A DNA stretch of 64,000 nucleotides from Malus domestica (lineage: Eukaryota > Streptophyta > Magnoliopsida > Rosales > Rosaceae): contig NC_091664.1 of the NCBI RefSeq assembly GCF_042453785.1, positions 29,870,501 to 29,934,500 on the forward strand, given 5' to 3'. Under the pieces are notes generated by a model. It was given only the letters and a program-made list of their open reading frames with translations. It was not told the origin of the DNA and searched no databases. This document shows positions 23,701 to 34,025 of the stretch, piece after piece (positions within the stretch are counted from its first letter, which is position 1; each line of letters starts with the position of its first letter). The position numbers were made by a program, and so were the translations under genes.

Positions 23701-25585
23701 ACATGATCCTGAACCAGAAATACCATTGTTTTTATCAAAATCTAGCCAGTATAAAATTTTCAACCCTGGCGTTCGTAGACCAGATGAATCAGTTTCTCCA
23801 TCTTGATTTAATTGCGCAGAGGCAGAAGTCCCTGCATGACCCATGCTCCCATCAGATATAAACTCAAATCGAATTGCGTCTTTCCATCTCCCTTGCCGAA
23901 GAGCTTGTACTTGCCTTGTGACAGTACCCATGATAAGTGCAACACAAAGCTCATGCAGAACTGAATATAGTATCATGAACGGATCTTCTGCATCAGCCAT
24001 TCTGCGCTCTAAATCATCCCCAAGAAGATGACGTCGCGATACTTCAAGCTTTACAGGTCCACTTTTCTCACCAACAAGCAGATCCAAATGCAGTATCCTC
24101 CACATTGATAGGTGCCCTCGGTAGCCTAGAGTCACCAAAACCTTGAATTCTCCATCAACACGAATCACTGCTGTACCATCGGAGACTTTAACATCAGTAA
24201 TTTCTTTTGGAAGTGATACTTCTAGTAATTTAGATCGCACAAGTGTGTCCAGCTTTTTCAAAGCCGGCTTTTGCTGTTCCTCATTTAGTGAACTCTGGAT
24301 GCCCACATCTTCTACACATTTCGGCAAACGCTGATATGACCCTGTTAGGAGGATTTCAATTGCAGATGGGACATCATAAACAGGAGCACAAGCTTGCTGC
24401 AGCCCATCATGCATGAAAAATAGTGAATCTGCTGCTTGAGTGAAACAGGTATCATGACTTGACAGGGTGGAGGAAAGTTGCTGGCAGTATTGTATTAACG
24501 GGACCTGCAAATAGAAACACATGCATAATATTAATAGCTGAAAATTTATAGTTTTCCAAATTGAAAAGTGCTTACATGGATTAGAATAAATTTCAAGGAA
24601 CATGAAGCATCAGGGACACTATAAACTCTAGGCATATCAGCACAAGTTATGGTTTGTAGAACTTCATAATAACCAATAAGCACATCCACGGCATGGCTTT
24701 TGACTTCAAAATTCAGAAACTACTCTGTACCTAGGGGAAAACAACTAGTTCATATCACGAGCTAATAAACTATCGTATAAAATCAACTTTTTAACCACCT
24801 GAAGACATAAAGAAACATGCACCAGAAAATCATCTTCCATATCCCAGAAGGCAGAAAGGAACAAATAATACCCAAGAATCCATTTTTCTTTTCCTGGCCA
24901 AAACAAAAACCCTTAATTCCCATTATTCAAACCCACGAAGTAAAGAGACAAAAATTAAAAAATTAAAAAAAATCAACAAATCCCTAAATCAAACCCCATA
25001 AACCCTCAGCCCTGAGCAGAAAAACACCAATACAACAAGCAAACACCGAATCGTTAAAAGAAAATACAACTTAATCGTACATTCTTACATTATTTGAAGC
25101 ACAAATTTTGGTACACGAGACCGAAATCTATTTTCTAGCCCGAAAAGATGAAGCCTTTAACTTGCACTACAATTTTCGAAGGGACCGAAACGAACCCTTA
25201 GAAGAAACCGAATTCAATTCATATTCCCCACCAAAAACAACCCTAAGGTAACATAATTTAACGCATAATTCACAAAATATGACCCGAAATGTATAATTTT
25301 TACACCCAATTGACCGCCAAACAAAAACCCGAAATCAATTTCTCGAGTGAGGGAGTAGAATAACGAGACCTGTTGGCACCACTTGGCGAGGACATTGAGC
25401 CTAAGCATGCGTTGCTGGGTCTTGGCCAAGTACTTGAGCAGTCCAATTTTCTTATCGGTATCGGACTGGTCCGGCGCCGCCTTCGATTTCTCGGTGAGCT
25501 CTTTCAACGCGAGGAAAGATTCCTCGGCGGCGCGGCTCACCAGGGCGGAGAACTCCACCGTCTGTTGCCCTAGCTCCGACGCCAT
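17732..25585 (-). CDS. MED14: Mediator of RNA polymerase II transcription subunit 14 (MED14/SWP)
   Basis: Eight exons on the minus strand: 25585-25370, 24504-23425, 23265-23168, 22888-22711, 22605-21634, 21505-20495, 19970-18895, 18527-17732. All junctions are GT-AG and the phases add up to 1,808 residues, close to plant MED14 (about 1,700). MED14 is the architectural backbone linking Mediator head, middle and tail. In Arabidopsis (STRUWWELPETER) it controls cell number and hormone- or defence-linked transcription in the nucleus. The N-terminus has the family helices (MASELGQQTVEFSALVSRA; KYLAKTQQRMLRLNVLAKW; LQQACAPVYDVPSAIEILLTG). The middle is Ser/Pro-rich and disordered, with GSGTSTDEDQLRFLNE. 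The C-terminus holds a Gln tract (about 18433-18456) and a conserved HIWLQGLRDGS ending. Intron 1 is 865 bases. Convergent with the PPR gene, 898 bases between stop codons. Confidence 0.96.
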
Positions 25586-25860
25586 TCTTGTGGTTCCCGA
25601 ATTGAGAGAAATCAGGTTGGGATTGGAAAGATCCCTAGCTGCTGGGAGAAGATTAGGCCGTTAAGGTTTGTAGAGAGAGAGAGAGAGAAGGGAGCTCCGG
25701 TGCTTTTTCAGCTCTCTCTCCATAGGCGTCGTTGTGTTCGTGAAGGGCTTTCGAATTGGTTCTGCTTTTTTCAAGAGTTTTTAACTTTTGAGAATTGAGT
25801 TTCTAGAGAGAGAAAGTTTGGAGAGAGAGAGGAGGTGGAACGTTGGTGGTTCCTTTGGTT
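25586..25860 (-). promoter_or_regulatory. MED14 5' leader/promoter region
   Basis: Upstream of the MED14 start codon on the minus strand. Contains several (GA/CT)n tracts (25674-25688, 25806-25834) as seen in many plant leaders. No clear TATA box, which is common for housekeeping plant genes. Confidence 0.45.
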
Positions 25861-25869
25861 TATCTTAAT

Positions 25870-26129
25870 ACTAAACCTGACATTCGTGTCGTATTTCTAA
25901 TGTTCGTACCGTTTTCGTGTCATATTTGATAGTTTAACGGGTCATATCGTGTAATATCTGTTAAAGTAAACAGGTAATATGAATCGACCCGAAATCAACC
26001 TATTAATATTATCAAGTAATATGATCTGACACGTTCCTCATTAAGAAAAATATATTTTAAATCAATAAAAATGAAAATAAAAAACATAATTTGACCCAAA
26101 AAAATGTAAAATATAATACTAAATTAGTG

Positions 26130-26176
<47 letters not shown>

Positions 26177-26990
26177 TTTCAGAGTTGACCCTTTCATGAA
26201 AGTTGTAAAATTTTTCATTACGAGTGATTACATTTTTCACACTTCTACAATAATTATTATTAATTTTATTAATTTTGCACTCAAATAAAAATCATTGTTC
26301 ATGAGATTTGGAGGGTTTTAAATATCTAAACGACCATGTAATCATCGTCTAAGCGTTGAGGATGCAATTATGAACGTTTATTATGCTTTCACATCTTTTA
26401 GACTTATACATTAATGATTATGAATTTTGTTTATTTTGAACTCCCTTAAAAAAATATTCATGAGAGTTTGTATGGTTTTAAAAATTCAAACAATCATATA
26501 CTCATTCTCAAAGCGTAGAGGATGCGACTATGAGTGTTTGCATATTTTTTTCATATTTTTCGCACATGTAAATTAATTATTATAATTTTTTTAATATGTT
26601 TGGTATTTTTAAATTACTTGATATTTTTATTTTAATCTGTTTTATGATTTTTAATCTCAATCTTTGCCTATAATACTATAAAAATAAATAAATAAATTTT
26701 AAATTTTAAATTTTATATAGAATAAGAATTAATAAACAATATATATATATATTCATTATATCTATTGTATTTTATAGTAAGTTTATTTTAGTAGTTTAAA
26801 AAATTAAAATCATCAAAATAACTTTTTTTCTTATCGTGTCGAAATAGGTTACCCGCATGTCACTCTCATGTAAACCTGTTAAAGACCCATTAGTAACGAG
26901 TTATTATCGTGTGACCCAATTAGTTATCGTGTTGATCTAAAACTCGTTATTTTCGTGTTGTTTACGTGTCGTGTAAAAATTTGTCAAGTC
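25870..26990. mobile_element. Degenerate hAT-like or MITE-type element with CGTGTCGT-rich ends
   Basis: Both ends have runs of CGTGTCGT/TCGTGT words and, in inverted orientation, related strings (GGGTCATATCGTGT near 25921; ATCGTGTGACCCA near 26907; CTGTTAAAG near 25958 and CTGTTAAAG near 26876). The core is very AT-rich with a (TA)n tract at 26136-26171. Boundaries and target duplication could not be fixed. Confidence 0.35.
26136..26171. repeat. (AT)n microsatellite
   Basis: About 18 uninterrupted AT dinucleotides within an AT-rich element core. Confidence 0.95.
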
Positions 26991-26991
26991 T

Positions 26992-27474
26992 ACTTAAAAA
27001 CAGAGTCGGCCCTAAGGGTGTGCAACAGGTGCCACCGCACAGGGCCCCCGATTCGGAAGGGCCCCTAAATTTTCATTACATGTATACGATGCATATAAAA
27101 TAATTAGATGCAAAAGACAATCTTATTTGTGGTTCTAGCGTAAGTGGTTTAGCTCTTCTTTCTTATAGCCCATGTGCTGGTTTCGAATCCCAATGATATT
27201 GTTTTGTTATATTTTAACCTTTTGCAAATTTGTAAACAGCAAATAACAAAAAGGCATCCAACGTGTATCGAACTCATGACCTTTGAAGGTAAGGAAAAAC
27301 ACCTGGTTGATCAGACAACTTATTTTTGTTGCAGTAACTTGTAATATTTTAGTTTTATAGATGAAAAAATTAAAATAAATAATAATAAAGAAATATAACA
27401 TTAAAAAAAATGAAGGGCCTCCATCTAAGTTTTGAACAGTGCCCCTCAATACTCAGGGCCGACCCTACTTAAAA
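26992..27474. mobile_element. Non-autonomous hAT element with perfect 8-bp target-site duplication
   Basis: The element is 27000-27466 (467 bases). Left end ACAGAGTCGGCCCTAAG and complemented right end AGGGTCGGCCCTGAG form short terminal inverted repeats. Inner GGGCCCC/AAGGGCC words also match inversely. ACTTAAAA is duplicated at 26992-26999 and 27467-27474. It carries two tRNA-B-box-like words (GGTTTCGAATCCC near 27179 and, inverted, near 27269) but no transposase. Confidence 0.88.
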
Positions 27475-27552
27475 CGCACATTCTTATATAGAGAAACAAA
27501 AACTTGTTAACTTGTTACATTCTAGTAACGTGATTGATGGGTGACAAAATAG

Positions 27553-27791
27553 TAAGGGCTCATTTGAATGTGCTTTTAAAATTGCTGAATGTACTTTTAG
27601 AGAAAGTATTTTAAGGTTCCAAAAACACTTTAAGTGTTTTCTGCAAAAATCACTAGTTATGTGCTTCTTCCAGGAAGTACTTTAAGTGTTTTTTCAGGAT
27701 TTACTTGCATTTTTACTGAGGATTGGTTCCAAAAATATTTTTACCAAAAATACTTTCAGTCATTTTTAAAATATATCCAAATGAGCTCTAA
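27553..27791. mobile_element. TTA/TAA-flanked MITE family, copy 3
   Basis: A 233-base element (27556-27788), ends GGGCTCATTTGAATGTGC and, complemented, GAGCTCATTTGGATATA, flanked by TAA on both sides. It is in inverted orientation relative to copy 1 (ACTTGCATTTTTACTGAGGA here versus TAAAGATGCAAGT there). Confidence 0.75.
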
Positions 27792-28440
27792 GTTAATTAA
27801 AAGATCCGCTTTTAAATATACTTTTGTATTTGACAAGAAACTTACGTGAGGTTGTTGCATGCTTATAACGTGGCACTCGTTGAGTGTCGAAATAGTTAGT
27901 TTATTAAAAGATTCGTATATAAACGCATCTTCATATTTAGAAAAAATATATTATGTAGCACTATCAACCTGGCTTCGTAACAATAGTTAAGAGATGGTAA
28001 GTGCCTAAGAAATTTAATTTACGCGTCGATTTTATGAACATACCATCTTTTAATTAGGTTGGTCTTTTACTGAAAATTTACGTGATTGAACTAGTCTTGC
28101 ATAATATTTATTTTTGTCATACCTTAAAATCCCATAAAAATTTATTTTAATTTTTCCCAATGATAATAAGATCTAGACTTGTTTGTGTGTTAATTTTGTA
28201 TTCATATCGCTTATGTAGTTAAAGTCATTTGGTCAAAATCATGTGTTCACTCACGCTTATCATGTTAGAGTAATTTAAAAAATATTGTTTAGTAAAAAGA
28301 ATGTCAAAGTTTCACTCACGCTTATCGTGTTCTCTCATACGATGTTGTGTCAAAGTTAACACGATGAAGAACCCCCCTATGAGCTGCCTTGAAAAACTCT
28401 CATATGAGCTTGTAAAAACCCTCACATGAGCTGCCTTTGC
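27792..28440. other. Intergenic DNA before the HIT4-like remnant
   Basis: AT-rich. CACTCACGCTTATC occurs twice (near 28250 and 28313), a short local duplication. No gene supported. Confidence 0.4.
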
Positions 28441-29012
28441 TTCACTCTCAAGCAAATAAGCCAAGAAGCAGTAAAACCTCTTCACACTACCTTCATCCAT
28501 CATGTTCTCTCCAAAGCATACGTTTCAGCGCACCCCAACACAAATATTCAGGACAATTTTGATCTTGGACTAATTTATACGGAATCCAATCCATCTTAAT
28601 CCGTTCCTTAGGGACTGTTTGGCAATGCCAACGATCATTCTGATCAAATGAGTGAGTCTCAAGACTCTCTACAGGCGATACGATAGCCACCATCACGGGA
28701 CCAAAATGACGATTGTTTTCACCGTTGAAATCTAGCATTCGATCGTTGTTGCTTTCAAAGGTGGAGGGAGGCTCCACTATGAGACTATCAGCAACAACAA
28801 TCATGTCTTCCCCAAACGTCGAATGCTGGATCTCAACGGAGAAATCCACAGAGGAGCCTCCCTCCGCCTTTGAAAGCTTGTTTGAAATTGCAGAAATACC
28901 AGTTAAAGCAGTCCACTGCGTCTAAGTACTCGATCGTCCCAATACGTCCGGACGGGAAACGCAGCCTTCCATACATTTTGCAGGTCCAAACACTCCACAT
29001 TTTTCGTCATTG
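28441..29012 (-). pseudogene. HEAT INTOLERANT 4-like gene remnant
   Basis: On the minus strand, translated pieces in more than one frame resemble plant HIT4 proteins in the right order. First LQNVWKAAFPV, then FNWYFCNFKQAFKGGG, then MVAIVSPVES with KERIKMDWIPYKL, then VKRFYCFLAYLL. HIT4 is a plant protein linked to heat tolerance and heterochromatin organisation. The longest uninterrupted piece is 118 codons (28493-28849). Frame changes near 28850-28960, a stop after LKRMLWREHDG and the missing N- and C-terminal regions argue for a pseudogene. Identification is from remembered family motifs, so it is moderate. An inverted repeat (28751-28877) sits inside it. A diverged short gene is the alternative. 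Confidence 0.45.
28751..28877. repeat. 25-bp inverted repeat, one mismatch
   Basis: GCTTTCAAAGGTGGAGGGAG and the next five bases (28751-28775) are complementary to 28853-28877 except at one base, with a 77-base spacer. One arm encodes the expected HIT4-like AFKGGG. The other may be an inverted local duplicate. Confidence 0.85.
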
Positions 29013-29380
29013 TAATGTTGAATTGAGGAGAAAAAGGACAAAATTTATCAGACAAGAAAAATCCCAAGAGAAAGAGAGACGACTAGGGTTTACATGTGGG
29101 AAAGTTTCATGAAACATTAATCCAAAGTTCGTGTTTAAATCAGAAGCTTTTATAACCTTTGGATTTACAGTTTACTCTGACATTCATCCCAGACCGTTGA
29201 ATCTGTTCAAATTGGACTCAAACGTGTAGAAAATAAAGCCCAAGCCTCCCATTCTCCGTAGTAGAAAAATTGTGACTTGAGGCCCATTTATAAAGAGAGC
29301 AACAAAAAAAAATTTAGCAAATGCATGCAGTTCAAGTGATTTTTCCAACTCTAATTATTCAGTGACTCTGACTATTGCAG

Positions 29381-30085
29381 ACTGATTGCACTAGGGAAGA
29401 GGATGAGAAGCTTCTCAATCTTGCCAAGCTCATGCCGGAACCATGGCCCGGATTGTTGGTCGCACTGCGTCCCAATGCCAGAGCGGTATGAGAAACTTCT
29501 TGATGCAGTCAGTGTTAAGGATGAGAAGTATGAACCGGGTGATGATCCACGGAAACCATGGTCTTTAGAGATTGACCCTAATCCTGAGTCAAAGAGTGCT
29601 TGCCCGGATTCGGTTGATATGGATGATTGGGAGATTGAGATGCTTTCTGAGGCAAGAGCTAATTAAGTTTGCAAACTTCAGGGGCAAAAAGGCCAAAAGG
29701 AAACTCAGGGTGAAGTAGCTCAAATAGGCCAGGAGGCTTGCTTCACTACAGAAAATGAGAGAATTGAAGGTTGCCGGCGTTGATAGTACACAGCAGCGAA
29801 AGAGGAAATCGAAGGGAACTGACGACAATGCAGAAATTCCGTTCGAGATGCCTCCCGAGGGCTTTTATGATGCTACTGATGATGTATATGGACCGGTGGA
29901 GCAGCCTAAGTTCCCAACGAGCATTGAGGAACTCGAAGGGAAGAGAAGTGCTCCATCAGCTATACTACAAGCCAACAAATTGAATTCTGTGGTAAGTGTT
30001 AGGAATGGATCAAAGCTGACGCTTTCGGCACCCCAGATTTCGGACGATGAATTAGGGTAAATTGCAAAGATGGAGTGCTAGTTGG
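29381..30085 (+). pseudogene. Broken CDC5 (cell division cycle 5-like Myb/splicing factor) fragment
   Basis: Three-frame translation follows plant CDC5 from the second Myb repeat onward. TREEDEKLLNLAKLMP, then (+1) RIVGRTASQC, then (shift) ERYEKLLDAVSVKDEKY, DDPRKPW, EIDPNPESK, PDSVDMDDWEIEMLSEARA. Next come KAKRKLR, ARRLASLQK, MRELKVAGVD, NAEIPFEMPPEGFYD, TSIEELEGKR, SAILQANKLN and PQISDDELG. CDC5 is a core subunit of the MOS4-associated/NineTeen splicing complex. Here there are at least two frameshifts and several stops, and about 20 residues are missing between EGKR and SAILQANK. The fragment begins right after TATTGCAG, an intron-acceptor-like sequence, so it looks like a genomic fragment starting at an exon border rather than a processed copy. 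The first Myb repeat is absent. Confidence 0.88.
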
Positions 30086-30399
30086 GATCAATTTAACGTC
30101 AACAATCATCGAGAACGGAAAATCATCCTGAAACTCCATGCAATAACAAAAAATTTGCACCGAAACTTTTTTTTTTTTCTTTTTCCGTTTATCGTTTCTT
30201 TTCTTTGTACAACTCTCCTTGAAGAGAACATGAACAAACTATACATGAAAATTTGCCTTGTTCTTCTAACAATTCCTTGTAAATATTTTCTATTACAACA
30301 TAACAAAGTTTCTGTTTCTAAATCGAAAGCCCGAGCTGGATGTCTTCATGAGAGCAAACATGACTGTAAATCTTCTGATTTTGTCTAATTGTTCTTTGA

Positions 30400-31211
30400 T
30401 CACGGCGTGCAGCAGCCTAACCCTTTCGCTTCCGAACCTTTCATGATTCTCAACCTCTTGCACGAAACGATGAACATCTCCCATGGAACATCTCCAAGTA
30501 GCATCCAATCTCCATCTTTGTCTTCATAAGTAGGCACAAATTCTGATCGGTTATTATACCCTAATTTCTTCTCACAGTAATCACCAACCTTGAACTTGAA
30601 CATGTCTTCCAATGCTTTAAGCAGCTCAGGATATCCTCTGTACACCTTCAAATCAATCTTTCTTAGATAAGGAGCTCCATCCATGCTTATCTTCACGTAG
30701 ATGCCGGCTGCCTCCGCCTCGGTTTTCTTCGATTGGAGGCAGTTTTTCCAGTATGATCTCACCGGCGGCCACCCTACTACTTGTGTCCTGCAATACATAA
30801 CCACATAATCAGATTAGTTTAACTTGTTTAACCTCAAATTAATCACAAACCATGTTATGGAACAACCCTAATCATATTGTTGAGAGGATGAAGCTCACAT
30901 CGGGAAATAAGGAATCTTGCATGTGCTTATAAGTTATTGAGCTACTCTAACTTATTGATTTTATAGTAGAACCTCAACATCTAGTTTATGTGCGACAAGA
31001 TTGCTTACTTGGTAGGTGGAGGCTGAGAAATTTGCTCGTCGGATCTGTTGGCGGGTGAAGAATCATTGTCTTCGTTCATGTCGGATTGCAGTGGTCTTTT
31101 GTTACTCTTGCTAACCAAAGTAGGAGAAGAGGTGTTCTGCTCGGAATCATTGGTGCCCGGTAACCCTAATCTTAGCTCCGTGGCTTCAAGATCCTGCGCA
31201 AACATTGCCAT
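30400..31211 (-). CDS. Aux/IAA transcriptional repressor, AUX22/IAA4-type
   Basis: Two exons, 31211-31009 and 30787-30400 (phase 2 junction, GT-AG), give 196 residues, the size of AUX22/IAA4 proteins. Aux/IAAs bind ARF transcription factors and are degraded after auxin promotes their binding to TIR1/AFB. Domain I (EAR) is ELRLGLPG at 12-19. The degron core [10 protein letters not shown] spans 71-80. The PB1 domain (III/IV) runs from [10 protein letters not shown] to the C-terminus, with the acidic OPCA motif [10 protein letters not shown] and the ending [13 protein letters not shown]. The ATG at 31211 has a favourable context (ATCATGG). The second exon is continuous through the positions where the neighbouring Aux/IAA (40153) has its second and third introns. 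A nuclear protein. Confidence 0.96.
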
Positions 31212-31361
31212 GATTTTTCTTTGTTTCTTCAAGGATTGTTCTTCTGCTCGAACTTTGACGATGAACTAGCAATAACCAAGTTTTTGGTATTCCGTTGATG
31301 GAGGGTTTGAGGAGAAGGGGAGACGTAGAAAATAATTGTGTGAAGGGCAAGTGAAGTTGAA

Positions 31362-31373
31362 TGGTATTATATA
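31362..31373 (-). promoter_or_regulatory. Probable TATA box of the AUX22/IAA4-type gene
   Basis: On the minus strand CTATATAATACC lies about 150 bases before the start codon, a plausible TATA position. A GTCTC word (auxin-response-element core) lies between it and the ATG (31320-31324, minus strand). Position based only; unproven. Confidence 0.45.
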
Positions 31374-31511
31374 GATTACAAGTGGAGATAAAGTCATAAA
31401 GTCCAAGGACATTGTCTAGGAAAATTAACAAAAGTTTAGGCACCTCCCCACCTTTCCTCCTTTTGCGCGTGCATGCCACATTACACAAATTTTACCGTGG
31501 ATGGTAATGAT

Positions 31512-32594
31512 GGTTATACGTGCTAGGGTTTTTTAGGCGATAACGTGGCCTATTTTGTTATTAGACTCATAATAAAAATCATATATGAAATTTACCTTTG
31601 TTACAAGAAGAAAAGTAAGAATGCATCATGAACAATAGTTTTAATTCACGCCCAAAACTTGTATTGATAGGGTAAACAGTTTAGTATATAGAATGGTGAT
31701 TTAGAGCATAAACTTAGGTTTTAAGTACTAAATAACCAACCTAAGACAAGAAACCGAAAGTTTAAGCTTTGAATGATGATTCTACACTTTAAGACAAATA
31801 ATCAACTGTGGCGATACAAACTAAGGAAAATTGGATAAAAGTTATGATTGCTCAATCCACTATGTCTTAAAAGAAAGATTAAACATAATGCACAATGAAA
31901 TTGACAATCTAATCTCGTAACATATTATTTTACTGTTATTACACACACGTGAACACGTAATTTATATACACATAAGTAAAGCAAGAAAGTGGATGTCACG
32001 CACCACAAAATAGCGTGGAAAGAGCAAGATTAGGCAAGGTATGATACGGATGAATATAGACAAGGGCAGCTACGGTGTTTGTGATACGAGCAGCACATTC
32101 GAGGCGGTTGTCCTTCCAAATTGGGACAAGCTTGGGACAAACCTTAGCCGCCCATATGGAAGACTTTGATTTTCTAATCCAACGACCCAGATGAATTGAA
32201 TTATTCAATTACGCGGGAGGAAATCTGGGACCCTTGGATCCAGAGGGGATTATAGGCTGGTGGGGGCATCCCCATGTGAGGTTTGGGGCCCACATGGGCT
32301 GTCGTTGATGGGCAGGGCAGGGCATGGTGGAATGGGTGGTGTGGGCAGCCGATGGGCATTACTTTAATTAGGGCAAAAGTTAGGGCAGGTTTCTGCATGT
32401 GGCCATGAGCCCTTGCCTCAGTACGCTCTGTTTCCTTCGAGTCCACGGTATACTCTTTTTATTTTAATTCTTTATTTCATTGACACTACGGCTCAAGTCA
32501 TTTTTTTTTTTACAATTATAACTGATAGGTCTCATATTTTACTTACATAGATAACAAGTTTAATGGCTAATTTTCATGGTTGTTTAATAGTGAC
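31512..32594. other. Intergenic region upstream of the AUX22/IAA4-type gene
   Basis: Mostly AT-rich, with a GC-richer island at about 32215-32420. Open frames here are short, and none resembles a known protein. Confidence 0.4.
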
Positions 32595-32810
32595 TTAAGG
32601 TTTGTTTGGAAGTATTTTTAAAATTACTGAAAAACGTTTTTGGGTTCTAAAAAGTGATTTTTGCAAGAAGAACCAGTTACGTGCTTCTCTTAAAAGGCAC
32701 TTCAAGTGTTTTTTGATGACTCACTTGCATTTTTATTAAGAATTGGTTCCAAAAGCACTTTCTTCCAAAGTATTTGTAATCATTTTAGAAACACTTTCAA
32801 ACAAGCCTTA
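32595..32810. mobile_element. TTA-flanked MITE family, copy 4
   Basis: Starts GGTTTGTTTGGAAGTATTTTT and ends CAAACAAGCC followed by TTA. Internal ACTTGCATTTTTATTAAGAA and GAATTGGTTCCAAAA match copy 3 in the same orientation. Ends are partly degenerate. Confidence 0.7.
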
Positions 32811-33310
32811 CACCGAATTCTTCATCCCTCATAGTAAATGAAACAACCAAAATATGAAACAAAAAAAAAACAAAAAAAAAAACAAAACAACCAAAATATT
32901 GTATTTAACAAAGCAAAATTCATTATATAATGAGTATATATATTTAAATTAAGGGTTTGATTGCATTTTTTATAAGGAAAACTAATGAAAAGGGCTTGAA
33001 AACTTTGAGTTTTAATGATAAGGACAAAATAAAGGGTAAAGTGAATAGTACCAGGATTGATTTTTTAGTGTAAAAATGTGGTTTTTCGTTAAAGTGAACA
33101 GTACCGGGTGCTTTTCGTTAAAGTTCCCTTTTTTATATGAAATTATCCCACAACCTTTCCCTTTCTTGTGCATCTTTTGTCTAATTTTGATAAATAGCCC
33201 TAGAGGAGGAGAATGGGGGAAAAGGAGAAGGGGAAAAAGTAGAAGAACTATTCTCCAATAATTGTGAGACTATACAAAAATTGGAAAAAACTTCGCAGCT
33301 AAAGAATTTA
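32811..33310. other. Intergenic AT-rich DNA
   Basis: Contains A-rich runs (about 32858-32890) and a short duplicated phrase about GTGAACAGTACC (33040 and 33097 regions). No gene supported. Confidence 0.4.
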
Positions 33311-33485
33311 GCAGCAGGTCATGCTTACATCCAATCCCGGCTGGACACGTGTCCAAGTTTTGATTAAAAAAATCAAAATTTGGACATGTGTCCAGCCGGG
33401 ATTGGATGTAAGCATGACCTACTGCTGAAAATCAAAACTTGGACACGTGTTCAATCGGGATTAGATATAAGCATGACCGGTTGCT
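33311..33485. repeat. Foldback element with a third, direct copy of the arm
   Basis: The left arm (33311 to about 33364: GCAGCAGGTCATGCTTACAT, AATCCCGGCTGGACACGTGT, CCAAGTTTTGATT) is almost perfectly complementary to 33370-33426, separated by a few As. A third, more diverged arm in the same orientation as the second follows at about 33427-33485 (CAAAACTTGGACACGTGTTC, AATCGGGATTAGATATAAGC). The arms contain CACGTG. A long hairpin of about 57 bp can form. Confidence 0.85.
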
Positions 33486-33966
33486 GAATTTACAGCAGCC
33501 AAGTCCAGTTCACAAAAATTTATACATGTAATCCTTTTGTTGGTAAAAACACATAAGGAGAAATGTTGAATTTGTTTTAGAAACTTTAAGTCAAAATTAA
33601 GAGGCGTACTACGATTGCGACTAGTTGCGAACTAATCTTATTCATTTCTACTTTTTGTGACATGTAAATGGTCGGATTTCGCTTGCTGACATGCGTGTAA
33701 ACTAATCTTAGTCATTTTTACTTTTGTGACATGTAAATGATCGGATTCAGTTCATGCGCATGCACAATTAATCCTATATATCCCTTCTTTGAATTTTCAC
33801 AATTATTTAGAGGGAAGGACCAGTCACAAGAGACACAAAGGGTCCACAAGTTTTCATTGAACTTTCATGACAGCACTTAATGGCCGATAAGTAAGGCCCC
33901 ATAGAGTTAGGTTCACTACCTTTGGGACCCGACCACAATGGACCTCTGACCTATACGCCTCTCCAG

Positions 33967-33967
<1 letters not shown>

Positions 33968-34022
<55 letters not shown>
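33968..34022. repeat. (TA)n microsatellite
   Basis: About 27 uninterrupted TA dinucleotides. Reading frames across it on both strands are repeat artefacts. Confidence 0.97.
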
Positions 34023-34025
<3 letters not shown>

